DNA of 64,000 bases from Pseudomonadota bacterium. GTDB taxonomy: Bacteria > Pseudomonadota > Gammaproteobacteria > Steroidobacterales > Steroidobacteraceae. The stretch lies in NCBI GenBank assembly GCA_016720075.1, contig JADJXW010000001.1, forward strand, positions 310,001-374,000, in the 5' to 3' direction. Under the pieces are notes generated by a model. It did not search any database. It had not been told where the DNA came from and saw only the letters and a list, made by a program, of their open reading frames with translations. A program made the translations under genes and the position numbers. Positions 9,103 through 17,018 of this stretch are shown one piece after another (the first letter of the stretch is position 1; each line of letters begins with the position of its first letter).

Positions 9103-10650
9103 ATGAGACTGATTCTTCCGCCCGGCATGAAAGCCGCAGCTTTCGATCGCGCACGCCAGGCGCTGCGGCGCGTGGTCGGAGCGCAGTGGGTCCTCGACAC
9201 CGACGAAGACCGCGAGACCTACATCGATCCCTATGCCGTCGGCACCGGCGCCGCGCACGCGCCATCGGGCGCCGTGGCGCCGGCCAGCGTCGAGGAGCTG
9301 CAGGCCGTGCTGCGCGTGGCCAATGAATTCAGGCTGCCGCTGTGGCCGATCTCCCGCGGCAAGAACCTGGGCTATGGCGGCGCTTCGCCGCGCATGCCGG
9401 GCACGATGGTGCTCGATCTGGGTCGCCTGAACCGCATCCTCGAGGTGGACGAGAAGCTCGGCTACTGCGTCGTGGAGCCGGGCGTCGGCTTCTTCGAGCT
9501 GCACGAGCACCTGACGAAGAACCGCATCGCGATGGAAGTCGGCATCCCCGGCAATGGCTGGGGCAGCGTGCTGGGCAACGCGCTGGAGCGCGGTTTCAGC
9601 TTCCGCGGCGACCACAGCGAGAGCATCTGCGGCCTCGAGGTGGTGCTGCCAGGCGGCGAGCTGATGCGCACCGGCATGGGCGCCATGAAGAACGGCGTCA
9701 CCTGGGCCACCGCGCGCCATGGCTTCGGGCCGTCGTGGGACCAGGCCTTCGTGCAGTCGAACTTCGGCGTGGTCACGAAGATGGGCCTGTGGCTGCATCC
9801 CACGCCCGAGGAGGTGATCACGCTGCGCGTGGCGCTCGACCAGCCCGATGACATCGGCTGGTACATGGACGCGCTGGCGCCGCTGCGCCTGCGCGGCGTG
9901 GTGAACGGCAACGTGCAGCTCACCACCTACATGATGACGGTGATCGACAGCACGCAGCGCGCGGACTGGTACCAGGGGCGCGACTCGCTGCCCGACAGCG
10001 TGATCGCGCGCATCCGCGCGGAGCGCGGCCTGGGCTGGTGGAACGGCACGGTGCGCGTGGCCGGCTACGCCGACGTGAACGAGGGCAACCTGAAGCGCGT
10101 GCAGGCAGCGCTGTCGAAGCACTCCGGCAGGGAATATCCCTTTACCCGCACGCTCAGCGCGCAGACGCCATCCCGGGGTCCCACCGTGGGTCCGCTGAAG
10201 GTGGCCAACTGGTATGGCGGCCGCGGCGGACACATGAGTTTCTCGCCCGTGGTGCCGGCTGTGGGCAGCGCGGTGGTGGCGCAGTTCCAGCGCACCCGCG
10301 CGCGCTACATCGAGCACGGCATCGACTACAGCTCCACCTGGTACCTGAACGGCCGCACGGTGACCAACATCAACCTGCTGCTGACCAACATGGACGATGC
10401 CGATCTCACCGCGCGCGGCGACAGGCTGTTCCATGCGCTGGTGAAGGATGCGGCGGCGGCCGGCTACGGCGAGTACCGCACGCATCTTTCCTACATGGAC
10501 GAAGTGGCCGATACGTTCTCGTACAACGATCACGCGCTGCGCCGTTTCAACGAGCGCGTGAAGGATGCGATCGATCCGAATGGCATTCTCGCGCCGGGCC
10601 GCAATGGCATCTGGCCCGCCGCGTGGCGCAAGGAACGGGGGAAAGTCTGA
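9103..10650 (+). CDS. FAD-linked oxidoreductase, p-cresol methylhydroxylase / vanillyl-alcohol oxidase type (copy 1)
   Basis: 515 residues. The FAD-binding (PP-loop) half carries the PISRGKNLGYGGASPR motif. The C-terminal substrate domain carries EYRTHLSYMDEV, with Tyr458-Arg459 aligned to the catalytic Tyr-Arg of vanillyl-alcohol oxidase, and DPNGILAPGRNGIW. The family oxidises para-alkyl phenols such as p-cresol, eugenol and vanillyl alcohol at the benzylic carbon. The cytochrome gene that follows directly (TGATG overlap) points to a PCMH-type flavocytochrome dehydrogenase rather than an oxidase. No signal peptide is evident, as in PchF. Where the family carries its His FAD linkage, this protein reads GRTVTN. 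Substrate unknown. Confidence 0.9.
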   Translation: MRLILPPGMKAAAFDRARQALRRVVGAQWVLDTDEDRETYIDPYAVGTGAAHAPSGAVAPASVEELQAVLRVANEFRLPLWPISRGKNLGYGGASPRMPGTMVLDLGRLNRILEVDEKLGYCVVEPGVGFFELHEHLTKNRIAMEVGIPGNGWGSVLGNALERGFSFRGDHSESICGLEVVLPGGELMRTGMGAMKNGVTWATARHGFGPSWDQAFVQSNFGVVTKMGLWLHPTPEEVITLRVALDQPDDIGWYMDALAPLRLRGVVNGNVQLTTYMMTVIDSTQRADWYQGRDSLPDSVIARIRAERGLGWWNGTVRVAGYADVNEGNLKRVQAALSKHSGREYPFTRTLSAQTPSRGPTVGPLKVANWYGGRGGHMSFSPVVPAVGSAVVAQFQRTRARYIEHGIDYSSTWYLNGRTVTNINLLLTNMDDADLTARGDRLFHALVKDAAAAGYGEYRTHLSYMDEVADTFSYNDHALRRFNERVKDAIDPNGILAPGRNGIWPAAWRKERGKV

Positions 10651-10982
10651 TGCGCGCAATGAACCTGGTCGCGGTCGCGGCCGTCCTGATGTCGGGGCTC
10701 TCCACGGCCGCGGCCGCCGCAGAGCCCGATGGCAAGGCGCTGTACGCGCGCCGCTGCGGCATCTGTCATTTCGCGGATGGTGGCGGCACGTGGATGCTTG
10801 AGCGGCGGCTTGGCAAGTCGCAGGCGCTGCTCGAGTCCCGTGCCGATCTGCAGGCGCCCTACATCCGCCTCATCGCCCGCCGTGGACTCAACGGCATGCC
10901 GCGCTTCACGCGCGTGGAGCTGCCCGACTCGGATCTCGAGATCATCGCGGCCTATCTCACGCGCTCCGGGCCGCGGCCATGA
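10650..10982 (+). CDS. Periplasmic cytochrome c subunit, PchC-like
   Basis: 110 residues with a signal peptide ending around AAAAAEP. There is one class I heme site, CGICH (residues 36-40), and a likely axial Met83 in GLNGMPRF. The size and neighbourhood match the small cytochrome subunit of p-cresol methylhydroxylase, which takes electrons from the flavoprotein to the respiratory chain. It overlaps the stop of the upstream flavoprotein by one base and the next start by 4 bp, so all four genes are translationally coupled. Confidence 0.9.
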   Translation: MRAMNLVAVAAVLMSGLSTAAAAAEPDGKALYARRCGICHFADGGGTWMLERRLGKSQALLESRADLQAPYIRLIARRGLNGMPRFTRVELPDSDLEIIAAYLTRSGPRP

Positions 10983-11422
10983 ACCGCCGGCAGCTGCTGC
11001 TGCGCGGCGCGTTGCTGGCGGCGCTGGCGCCCGTGGTGCGAGCGTCCGGCGTGGAATCGGTCGACGCTGCCGGTGAGGGTTCTTCCGCGCCAGTTCTGGC
11101 CGTGCACGATCCAGCCTATCGCCGCTCACGCGAATTCGCCGCGGCGCTGCAGGAGCGTGGCGCGCGCGTGATAGCGCTCGAGCCGGATGTGCTGGCCGCC
11201 TGGCACCAGGTCCTGCGCGCGGCCTGCGCGCAGTCTCCCGCCGCGCGCATCACGGGCCTGACCACGCGCAGCGATTTCATGGTGCTCAGCAGCCTCGCGC
11301 GCTCTGCAGGGCTTTCTCCGCTGGCCACTCGCGATGCGGATGCCAGCGGCGAGCTCGGCGGCGTGCGCCGCCGTGCCACGCTGATCGCCTGGGTGCTGGC
11401 GACGCGGAATCAGGCGGCCTGA
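10979..11422 (+). CDS. Unknown Tat-exported small protein in a flavocytochrome operon
   Basis: 147 residues that I do not recognise as a family. The N-terminus has a twin-arginine signal (NRRQLLLRGALLAALAP). The mature part looks like a small alpha/beta fold: a strand-like start at LAVHDPAYRRSREFAAAL, then GARVIALEPD, a TGLTTRSDF segment and a C-terminal WVLATRNQAA. There is no metal or heme motif and no cysteine pair other than one lone Cys. Tat export suggests a folded or cofactor-bearing periplasmic protein. Its place between the cytochrome and the second flavoprotein suggests an assembly, chaperone or Tat-escort role for signal-less flavoproteins. That role is inference. Confidence 0.75.
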   Translation: MNRRQLLLRGALLAALAPVVRASGVESVDAAGEGSSAPVLAVHDPAYRRSREFAAALQERGARVIALEPDVLAAWHQVLRAACAQSPAARITGLTTRSDFMVLSSLARSAGLSPLATRDADASGELGGVRRRATLIAWVLATRNQAA

Positions 11423-12969
11423 TGGAGCGCGTGCTGCCACCCGGGATGTCGGCAGCGGCCTTCGACAAGGGTCTTGTCGCGTTGCGCGGGGTAGTGGGCG
11501 CCGAATGGGTGCTCGACTCCGACGAAGACCGCGACACCTACCTCGACCCCTACGCCACGGGCAACGCCAAAGCGCACGCGCCCTCGGCCGCGGTGGCGCC
11601 CGCGAACCTTGAACAGGTGCAGGCGGTGATGCGCGTGGCCAATGCGCACCGGTTGCCGCTGTGGCCCATCTCGCGCGGCAAGAACTTCGGCTATGGCGGC
11701 GCGGCGCCGCGCCTGCCCGGCTCGCTGGTACTCGACCTGGGCCGGCTGAACCGCGTCCTCGAAGTGAACGAGAAACTCGGCTACTGCGTCATCGAGCCCG
11801 GCGTCACCTTCTACGACCTGCACGAGCACCTGACCCGGGCCGGCATCGCGCTGGAGTTCGGCGTCCCCAATTTCGGCTGGGGCAGTCCGGTGGGCAATGC
11901 GCTGGATCGCGGTTTCAGCTTCCGTGGCGACCACAGCAGCAGCATCTGCGGAATGGAAGTGGTGCTGCCCGACGGCAGCGTGCTGCGCACCGGCAATGGC
12001 GCGATGCCCGGCAGCGCCATCTGGGCCACGGCGCGCCACGGATTTGGTCCCTCGTGGGACCAGGCCTTCGTGCAGGCCAATTACGGCGTGGTAACCAAGA
12101 TGGGCCTGTGGCTGCACCCTGTGCCGGAGCAGGTGATCAGCGTGCAGGTGGCGCTGGATGCGCAGGATGACCTGGGCTGGTTCGTCGACGAGGTCTCGCC
12201 GCTGCTGATGCGCGGCGTGCTCGGCGGCAACATCGCCATCAGCACCGCCACCAACTCGGTGATCGACAGCTCGCAGCGCCAGGAGTGGTACACGGGCCCG
12301 GGCGCACTGCCCGACAGCGTCGTGACGCGCATGATGGCCGAGCGCGGCATGGGCTGGTGGAACGGCACGGTGCGCATCTCGGGCCATGAGGATTCGAACC
12401 AGGCCAACCTCAATCGACTGCTGTCGGCGATGGGTCGCCATACGCGGCGTGAATTCCAGGTATCGCGCGCCAGTGGCGCCTCGCAGGCGGCGCGCGGTCC
12501 CGTGGTCACCCGCCTGAAGGTGCTCAACTGGTTTGGCGGCCGCGGCGGCCATGTGGGCTTTTCGCCGGTGATGCCGGCCAGCGGCGCGGCCGTGCTGGGC
12601 CAGTTCCGGCGCACCAAGGCGCGCTACGACGAACACGGCATCGACTACAACGGCACGTTCTATCTCAACGGCCGCTCCGTCACCAACGTCAACCTGATGC
12701 TCATCAACCTCGACGACGCCGACCACAGCGCTCGCACGCAGCGGCTGTTCGACGTGCTGGTGTCCGACGCCTCGGCGCAGGGCTACGCGGAGTACCGCAC
12801 GCACCTGGACTACATGGATGCGGTGGCTGCTTCGTTCGATTTCAACGACCACGCGCTGCGCCGCTTCAACGAGCGCGTGAAGGATGCGATCGATCCCAAC
12901 GGCATCCTGGCGCCGGGCCGCAATGGCATCTGGCCCTCTGCCTGGCGCAATCAGCGCGGATCGGAATAA
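11422..12969 (+). CDS. FAD-linked oxidoreductase, p-cresol methylhydroxylase / vanillyl-alcohol oxidase type (copy 2)
   Basis: A 515-residue paralogue of the flavoprotein at 9103, with the same length and collinear motifs. These include PISRGKNFGYGGAAPR in the FAD domain, EYRTHLDYMDAV with Tyr458-Arg459, and DPNGILAPGRNGIW at the end. The linkage region reads GRSVTN. It overlaps the stop of the Tat gene by one base, so two flavoproteins share one cytochrome gene. Either both use it with different substrates, or they form hetero-oligomers. Its 3' end overlaps the convergent secretin gene by 19 bp. Confidence 0.9.
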   Translation: MERVLPPGMSAAAFDKGLVALRGVVGAEWVLDSDEDRDTYLDPYATGNAKAHAPSAAVAPANLEQVQAVMRVANAHRLPLWPISRGKNFGYGGAAPRLPGSLVLDLGRLNRVLEVNEKLGYCVIEPGVTFYDLHEHLTRAGIALEFGVPNFGWGSPVGNALDRGFSFRGDHSSSICGMEVVLPDGSVLRTGNGAMPGSAIWATARHGFGPSWDQAFVQANYGVVTKMGLWLHPVPEQVISVQVALDAQDDLGWFVDEVSPLLMRGVLGGNIAISTATNSVIDSSQRQEWYTGPGALPDSVVTRMMAERGMGWWNGTVRISGHEDSNQANLNRLLSAMGRHTRREFQVSRASGASQAARGPVVTRLKVLNWFGGRGGHVGFSPVMPASGAAVLGQFRRTKARYDEHGIDYNGTFYLNGRSVTNVNLMLINLDDADHSARTQRLFDVLVSDASAQGYAEYRTHLDYMDAVAASFDFNDHALRRFNERVKDAIDPNGILAPGRNGIWPSAWRNQRGSE

Positions 12970-14315
12970 TCGAGCTTGTCGACCAGGCTGAGCGAGCGCA
13001 GCTTGCGCTCTTCTTCCTGCATGAGCTGCAGGTTGTGATCGATCTGCTCCACCGTCTGGCCGCTGACCGGGTCATTTGCTCCGGGCCGGCGAATGATGCG
13101 GGGCGTGATGATCACCACCGTCTCGGTATTGTTCGTGTTGACGGCGCTGCTCGAGAACAGGCGGCCGATGCCCGGCAGATTGCCCAGGATCGGCACCGCG
13201 GTGCGGTCGCTGCTGCTGGTGTTCTTCATCAGTCCGCCGATGAACACCGACTGGCCGTCCTCGCACATGAGTTCCGTCGTCACTTCCGTGCTCTTCTTTT
13301 CCGGGATGCCGGCAATCAGCGTGGTGGAGCTGACTTCCGGGTGCACCCGCAGATGCACGCGGCCCTGTTCATCCACTGAGGGCGTCACTCTCAGGATCAC
13401 GCCGGACTCCAGGAACTGGATGCTCTCCGTGGTGACCTGGTTGATGGTCGTGGTCACCCGGTAGCCGGTGCTCTTGCCGATCACGGCCTTGGCTTCCTGA
13501 TTCTCCATGGCCAGCAGCTTCGGCGTCGAAAGCGTGCGTACGCGATTGCGCGTGCTGCGGGCTTCGAGGAACAGCTCGAGATTGCGGTTGGCGAGGCTGA
13601 AGAAGAATCCCGGATCGGAAGGTCCGCCGGTCACGCTGCCACTGGCCAGGCCGTTGGTTCCGTAGACGCCGTTTGCGCCGTTCGACGACCCGAACACCTT
13701 GTTCCAGTCGACGCCGTAGGCCTCGCCGTCATCCAGCGTGACTTCCAGCACCTTGGCTTCGATCAGCACCTGCCGTGGCTCGGCGTCCAGTTCGCGGAGC
13801 AATTGCGAGGTGCGCTCGAGAAATTCGGCGGTGTCTTCCACCACGATCATGCGTCGATCGTTCAGTGGCGTGACCTTGCCGTAGCGCGAAAGGTACTTGG
13901 CCAGAATCTCCGCAACCTGGGCAGGGTCCGAGTACTGCACCTTGAAGGTCCGCAACTGGGTCAGTCCGCCAGGCTGGTCCAGCCCGGCTTCCTTTCTCTC
14001 GACGATGATGTAGTCACCGCGGCGAAGCTCCACCGCATATCCGGCGGCCTCCGCTACGCGGTAGATGGCCTGCTTCACCGTGACGTTGTACAGATTGACG
14101 GAGACCACGCCCGTGACGCCCTTGCCCAGGATGATGTTGACGCGATCCTTTCGCGACAGCACATCGAAAACTTCCTGGATGGGTGAGTCCCGGAAATTGA
14201 AGGTCACCCGGGTGGGCGGCGCAGATTTCGGGGCATTGAGCTCAGCGGCAGACAGCGGCAGCATGCCGGCAATCACCAGCAGCGCCGCAAGCAGGTGGCG
14301 GATGATCCGGTTCAT
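12951..14315 (-). CDS. Outer-membrane secretin, MshL/GspD/PilQ family
   Basis: 454 residues with a signal peptide (to about residue 23). A short secretin/TonB-type N-domain (FNFRDSPIQEVFDVLSRKD) and one N1-like domain (TFKVQYSDPAQVAEIL) follow. The C-terminal secretin domain contains LIEAKVLEVTLDDG, the Gly-rich gate region and VPILGNLPGIGRLF. It is short, with no AMIN domains, which suits MshL rather than PilQ. It forms the channel through which the pilus or pseudopilus passes. It is the last gene of the long minus-strand operon and overlaps the preceding gene by 4 bp. Confidence 0.92.
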   Translation of the reverse strand: MNRIIRHLLAALLVIAGMLPLSAAELNAPKSAPPTRVTFNFRDSPIQEVFDVLSRKDRVNIILGKGVTGVVSVNLYNVTVKQAIYRVAEAAGYAVELRRGDYIIVERKEAGLDQPGGLTQLRTFKVQYSDPAQVAEILAKYLSRYGKVTPLNDRRMIVVEDTAEFLERTSQLLRELDAEPRQVLIEAKVLEVTLDDGEAYGVDWNKVFGSSNGANGVYGTNGLASGSVTGGPSDPGFFFSLANRNLELFLEARSTRNRVRTLSTPKLLAMENQEAKAVIGKSTGYRVTTTINQVTTESIQFLESGVILRVTPSVDEQGRVHLRVHPEVSSTTLIAGIPEKKSTEVTTELMCEDGQSVFIGGLMKNTSSSDRTAVPILGNLPGIGRLFSSSAVNTNNTETVVIITPRIIRRPGANDPVSGQTVEQIDHNLQLMQEEERKLRSLSLVDKLDYSDPR

Positions 14316-14689
14316 TGCTCGCCCCGGTTCTTCGAGGGAACGGGACTCGGTGCGGCCATGGTCAGCACGTAGGGCTGCCCGTCCTTTTCCACAACGACTT
14401 CGCTGTCCCTGACCGACAGCAGGCGCAGACCGTCAACCAGCTCGCCGAGCTTCAGGATGCGGCCGTCGATCGTCGCCAGCGAACTTCGGCCCGCCACCAT
14501 CACAGCGGTAAGCCGGGGATTCCACTCGGTCGGGGGGCTGCTCGCGGGGCTGTCCGGCGGGGCGGCGGTCAGGGCCGACAGCGTCGGCCGGGCGAAAACG
14601 TCATGCCGCAGCGGCTCCGCGGCACCCGCCGGTATCGACAGCAGGGTGCCTGCCAGAAACAGCGATGCGTGCGGCCAGTCAGAAGCCAT
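14312..14689 (-). CDS. MshK/PilP/GspB-like periplasmic pilus assembly protein
   Basis: 125 residues: a signal peptide, a Pro/Ser-rich linker (about 35-55) and a compact beta domain, LTAVMVAGRSSLATIDGRIL followed by GLRLLSVRDSEVVVEKDG. That domain resembles the MshK and GspB/GspC homology fold, which connects the inner-membrane PilMNO platform to the secretin. It overlaps PilO by 11 bp and the secretin by 4 bp, as expected for that bridging role. The family assignment rests on this short domain plus context. Confidence 0.75.
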   Translation of the reverse strand: MASDWPHASLFLAGTLLSIPAGAAEPLRHDVFARPTLSALTAAPPDSPASSPPTEWNPRLTAVMVAGRSSLATIDGRILKLGELVDGLRLLSVRDSEVVVEKDGQPYVLTMAAPSPVPSKNRGEQ

Positions 14690-15269
14690 GGGTTCCCTCC
14701 AGCAGCTTTATCGGCCGATACAGCGCAATGTTGAATGTCAGGAATACCTTTCCGCCTTCGCCCGCGGCCTTCATGTCGAAATCTGTGATGGTGGCACTGC
14801 CGCCCAGCGTCTGTTCGAAGTCGAGCATCCAGCGGCACAGCTGCAGGTAGTTGCCATTGCCGATGACGCCAAACGACACCTCTTCGAACACCGACACCTG
14901 CCGGCGGGGTCCCGGGGTCATGCTGGTGAGGAAGATGCCGTAGCGCGAAGCGGACCGATCGAGCGCCCCCATCAGGGTTGCCACCATTTCATCATCCGAT
15001 GCGGCCATCTTCAGCTGGCCGCTGAGCCTGGTCTTCAGCAGCTTCAGCTCGCCCACCACCTTCTCCAGCTCTCCGCTCTGGTCGGCCGCGGGCTGCAGCG
15101 ACGATTCCAGCATCGAGTGCGTCGCGTGCACGCGCCGGTATTCTGCGAACGGCTTGCGCAGCGCCAGCATCCAACCCTCGGCCGCGACCAGCAGCAGCAA
15201 CATCAGCATGATGGCGGTGAGCAATCGGGAATCCAGAGAACCGATCAGCTCTTTCAGTCGCGCGTTCAT
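14679..15269 (-). CDS. PilO/MshJ-like inner-membrane alignment protein
   Basis: 196 residues with the PilO/GspM layout: a short cytoplasmic N-terminus, one transmembrane helix (about 17-36), a coiled-coil stretch (about 45-95) and a ferredoxin-like periplasmic domain containing YGIFLTSMTPGPRRQVS. It pairs with the upstream PilN-like protein to form the alignment subcomplex. The 4-bp overlap with PilN supports this. Confidence 0.82.
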   Translation of the reverse strand: MNARLKELIGSLDSRLLTAIMLMLLLLVAAEGWMLALRKPFAEYRRVHATHSMLESSLQPAADQSGELEKVVGELKLLKTRLSGQLKMAASDDEMVATLMGALDRSASRYGIFLTSMTPGPRRQVSVFEEVSFGVIGNGNYLQLCRWMLDFEQTLGGSATITDFDMKAAGEGGKVFLTFNIALYRPIKLLEGTHGF

Positions 15270-15904
15270 GGCTGCTCCCTGCCGCGCAGCCGCAGCGCCA
15301 GTCTGAAATCGATGATCTGCACGCTGGTGTACTTGCGCGCCGATGTGTCGATGAGCCGCAGATCGGCCACTGCGGGCTGCGCTCCCAGACGCTCCATGAA
15401 GGTCGCCAGATCCGTGTGGCTGGCAGCGTGACCCACGATCTGTGCGTCATGGAGCACATTCACGGTGTCGACGCCTGACGGGTCGTCCGCGGCGCCTGCC
15501 GCCTCGCCCGCAGCGGCATTCGCGCCCGCGCCGGTGGTGTCGCTTCGCTGAAAATGGATGTTGTCGAGCCAGATGTGCTCCTGGTAGGCGTCATCCAGTG
15601 ATCGCAGGAACCGATCCACCAGGTCATTGCCCTGCAGCAGGTCCAGCGTCGCCAGCTGTTGCTGCGTGACCATGCGCTGCTCGCGCAGGGACTGGGTTTG
15701 CGCCTGGGTCTGCGAGATCGCCTGCTGACGCTGCTCCAGGTTCACCACCTGCGCCTTCTCGCGCCAGATGAGATATCCCAGTGTTGCCCGGGCTGCCCCA
15801 ACCAGGCCCACAAGCAGCACCAGCGCCCAGATGCAGCGGCTCAGGTTGCGACGCAGGGTCAGGCCCCGGCGAAATTCGCTGGGCACCAGGTCCATGTCAT
15901 TCAT
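15266..15904 (-). CDS. PilN/MshI-like inner-membrane alignment protein
   Basis: 212 residues starting at MNDMDLVPSEFRR. It has a cytoplasmic peptide of the PilN type, which inserts into PilM, then one transmembrane helix (about 27-47), a Gln-rich coiled coil (50-85) and a ferredoxin-like domain ending in DFRLALRLRGREQP. The earlier in-frame start at 16000 lies inside pilM and is rejected; the chosen ATG overlaps the pilM stop. A small Ala/Gly linker (AGANAAAGEAAGAA) interrupts the domain. Confidence 0.82.
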   Translation of the reverse strand: MNDMDLVPSEFRRGLTLRRNLSRCIWALVLLVGLVGAARATLGYLIWREKAQVVNLEQRQQAISQTQAQTQSLREQRMVTQQQLATLDLLQGNDLVDRFLRSLDDAYQEHIWLDNIHFQRSDTTGAGANAAAGEAAGAADDPSGVDTVNVLHDAQIVGHAASHTDLATFMERLGAQPAVADLRLIDTSARKYTSVQIIDFRLALRLRGREQP

Positions 15905-17018
15905 TTTCGGGTACTCCGCGCAGGGCGAGTCCGGCAGCCAGCGCCATGCCCGCAGTCGTGCCCAGCGCTTCGTCATGGCGCCGCCCGGTGGGCGGTGCAA
16001 AGTCCACGGCCGGATTCAGGATGTGTACCGGCACCTTCAGAATCTGCTGCAGGCTCTCGACCACGATCGGGTAGCGCGCCACCGGCCCGGCAAGAAACAG
16101 CGCATCGATGGATTTTCCGCGCGTGCGCGACGCCATGTAGACCAGCGTCTTGCTGATTTCCTGATGAAGGAGATTCAGGTCAGGCTTGATGACTTCCTCG
16201 ACGATGCCGCGACCTTCCGCCTTCGACGCGGAAGCCTCCTCGTCGCGGCATAGGATGCGCAGCGACAGCTCGCGTGGCATGTCCAGCACGGTCTTCAGGC
16301 GTTCGAAAAGCCTGGATTCACCAAAGCCAATCACGCGGTCCAGCACCGTTCGCCGGCCCCAGATCACCGTCAGGTAGCTCGATTCCGCGCCGAAGTTGAT
16401 CAGCAACGCGTTGGGCATGGCCGGAAAGCCGGGGAAATGACGCGCGCTGGTGTGCTTCACGCAGCGCGTCAGGGCAGCCGGGCCGATATCCAGCGCAGCG
16501 ACCTTCAGTCCCGCATCGCTCAGCAGATGCAGGTACGCCATTACCTGGGTTCGGGGTGCCAGCGCCACCAGGGCCTCGCGCTCGGCGGTGTCGCCTTCGT
16601 CCCTCCTGAGCGGCATGTAATCCACGACCATCTCATCCAGTTCGTCCTGCAGCCGTCCCCGCAACTCCACAGCGACGGCCTGGTCGTCGGTCTGCCCGTC
16701 GGCAAGCACATAAGACAAAGAAAGAATCTTGACCTGATCGGCTGGCAGGCATGACACCACGGTCTTGCCGCGAAATGGTTCGGAAGCAAAGGCCTGGCGC
16801 AGCAGTGCCCTGAGTCCCGCCGGATCACCCAGCAGCTGCTCGCGCGCCTCCGGCAGCGCGATGGACGACATGGCGCGCAGGCATGCAGGCGCGCCGCCGT
16901 TCATCTGCACCAGATCCAGGCGGTCCGGGCCCAGGTACAGCCCGATGGGTGGCGCCGGCCCGAGCGCAGGCGATACCCAGGGCAGGCGCCTGATCAGGCT
17001 GGAGAAGAGTGCAGACAT
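15897..17018 (-). CDS. PilM-like actin-fold pilus assembly ATPase
   Basis: 373 residues with the FtsA/PilM actin-like fold. The N-terminal strand IGLYLGPDRLDLVQM is followed by SCLPADQVKILSL, the nucleotide-binding core ALLINFGAESSYLTVIWG and the late DALFLAGPVARYP motif. PilM is the cytoplasmic clamp that binds the PilN N-terminal peptide encoded next. The gene starts one base inside the stop of the Kelch pilin gene (TGATG). Confidence 0.88.
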   Translation of the reverse strand: MSALFSSLIRRLPWVSPALGPAPPIGLYLGPDRLDLVQMNGGAPACLRAMSSIALPEAREQLLGDPAGLRALLRQAFASEPFRGKTVVSCLPADQVKILSLSYVLADGQTDDQAVAVELRGRLQDELDEMVVDYMPLRRDEGDTAEREALVALAPRTQVMAYLHLLSDAGLKVAALDIGPAALTRCVKHTSARHFPGFPAMPNALLINFGAESSYLTVIWGRRTVLDRVIGFGESRLFERLKTVLDMPRELSLRILCRDEEASASKAEGRGIVEEVIKPDLNLLHQEISKTLVYMASRTRGKSIDALFLAGPVARYPIVVESLQQILKVPVHILNPAVDFAPPTGRRHDEALGTTAGMALAAGLALRGVPENE

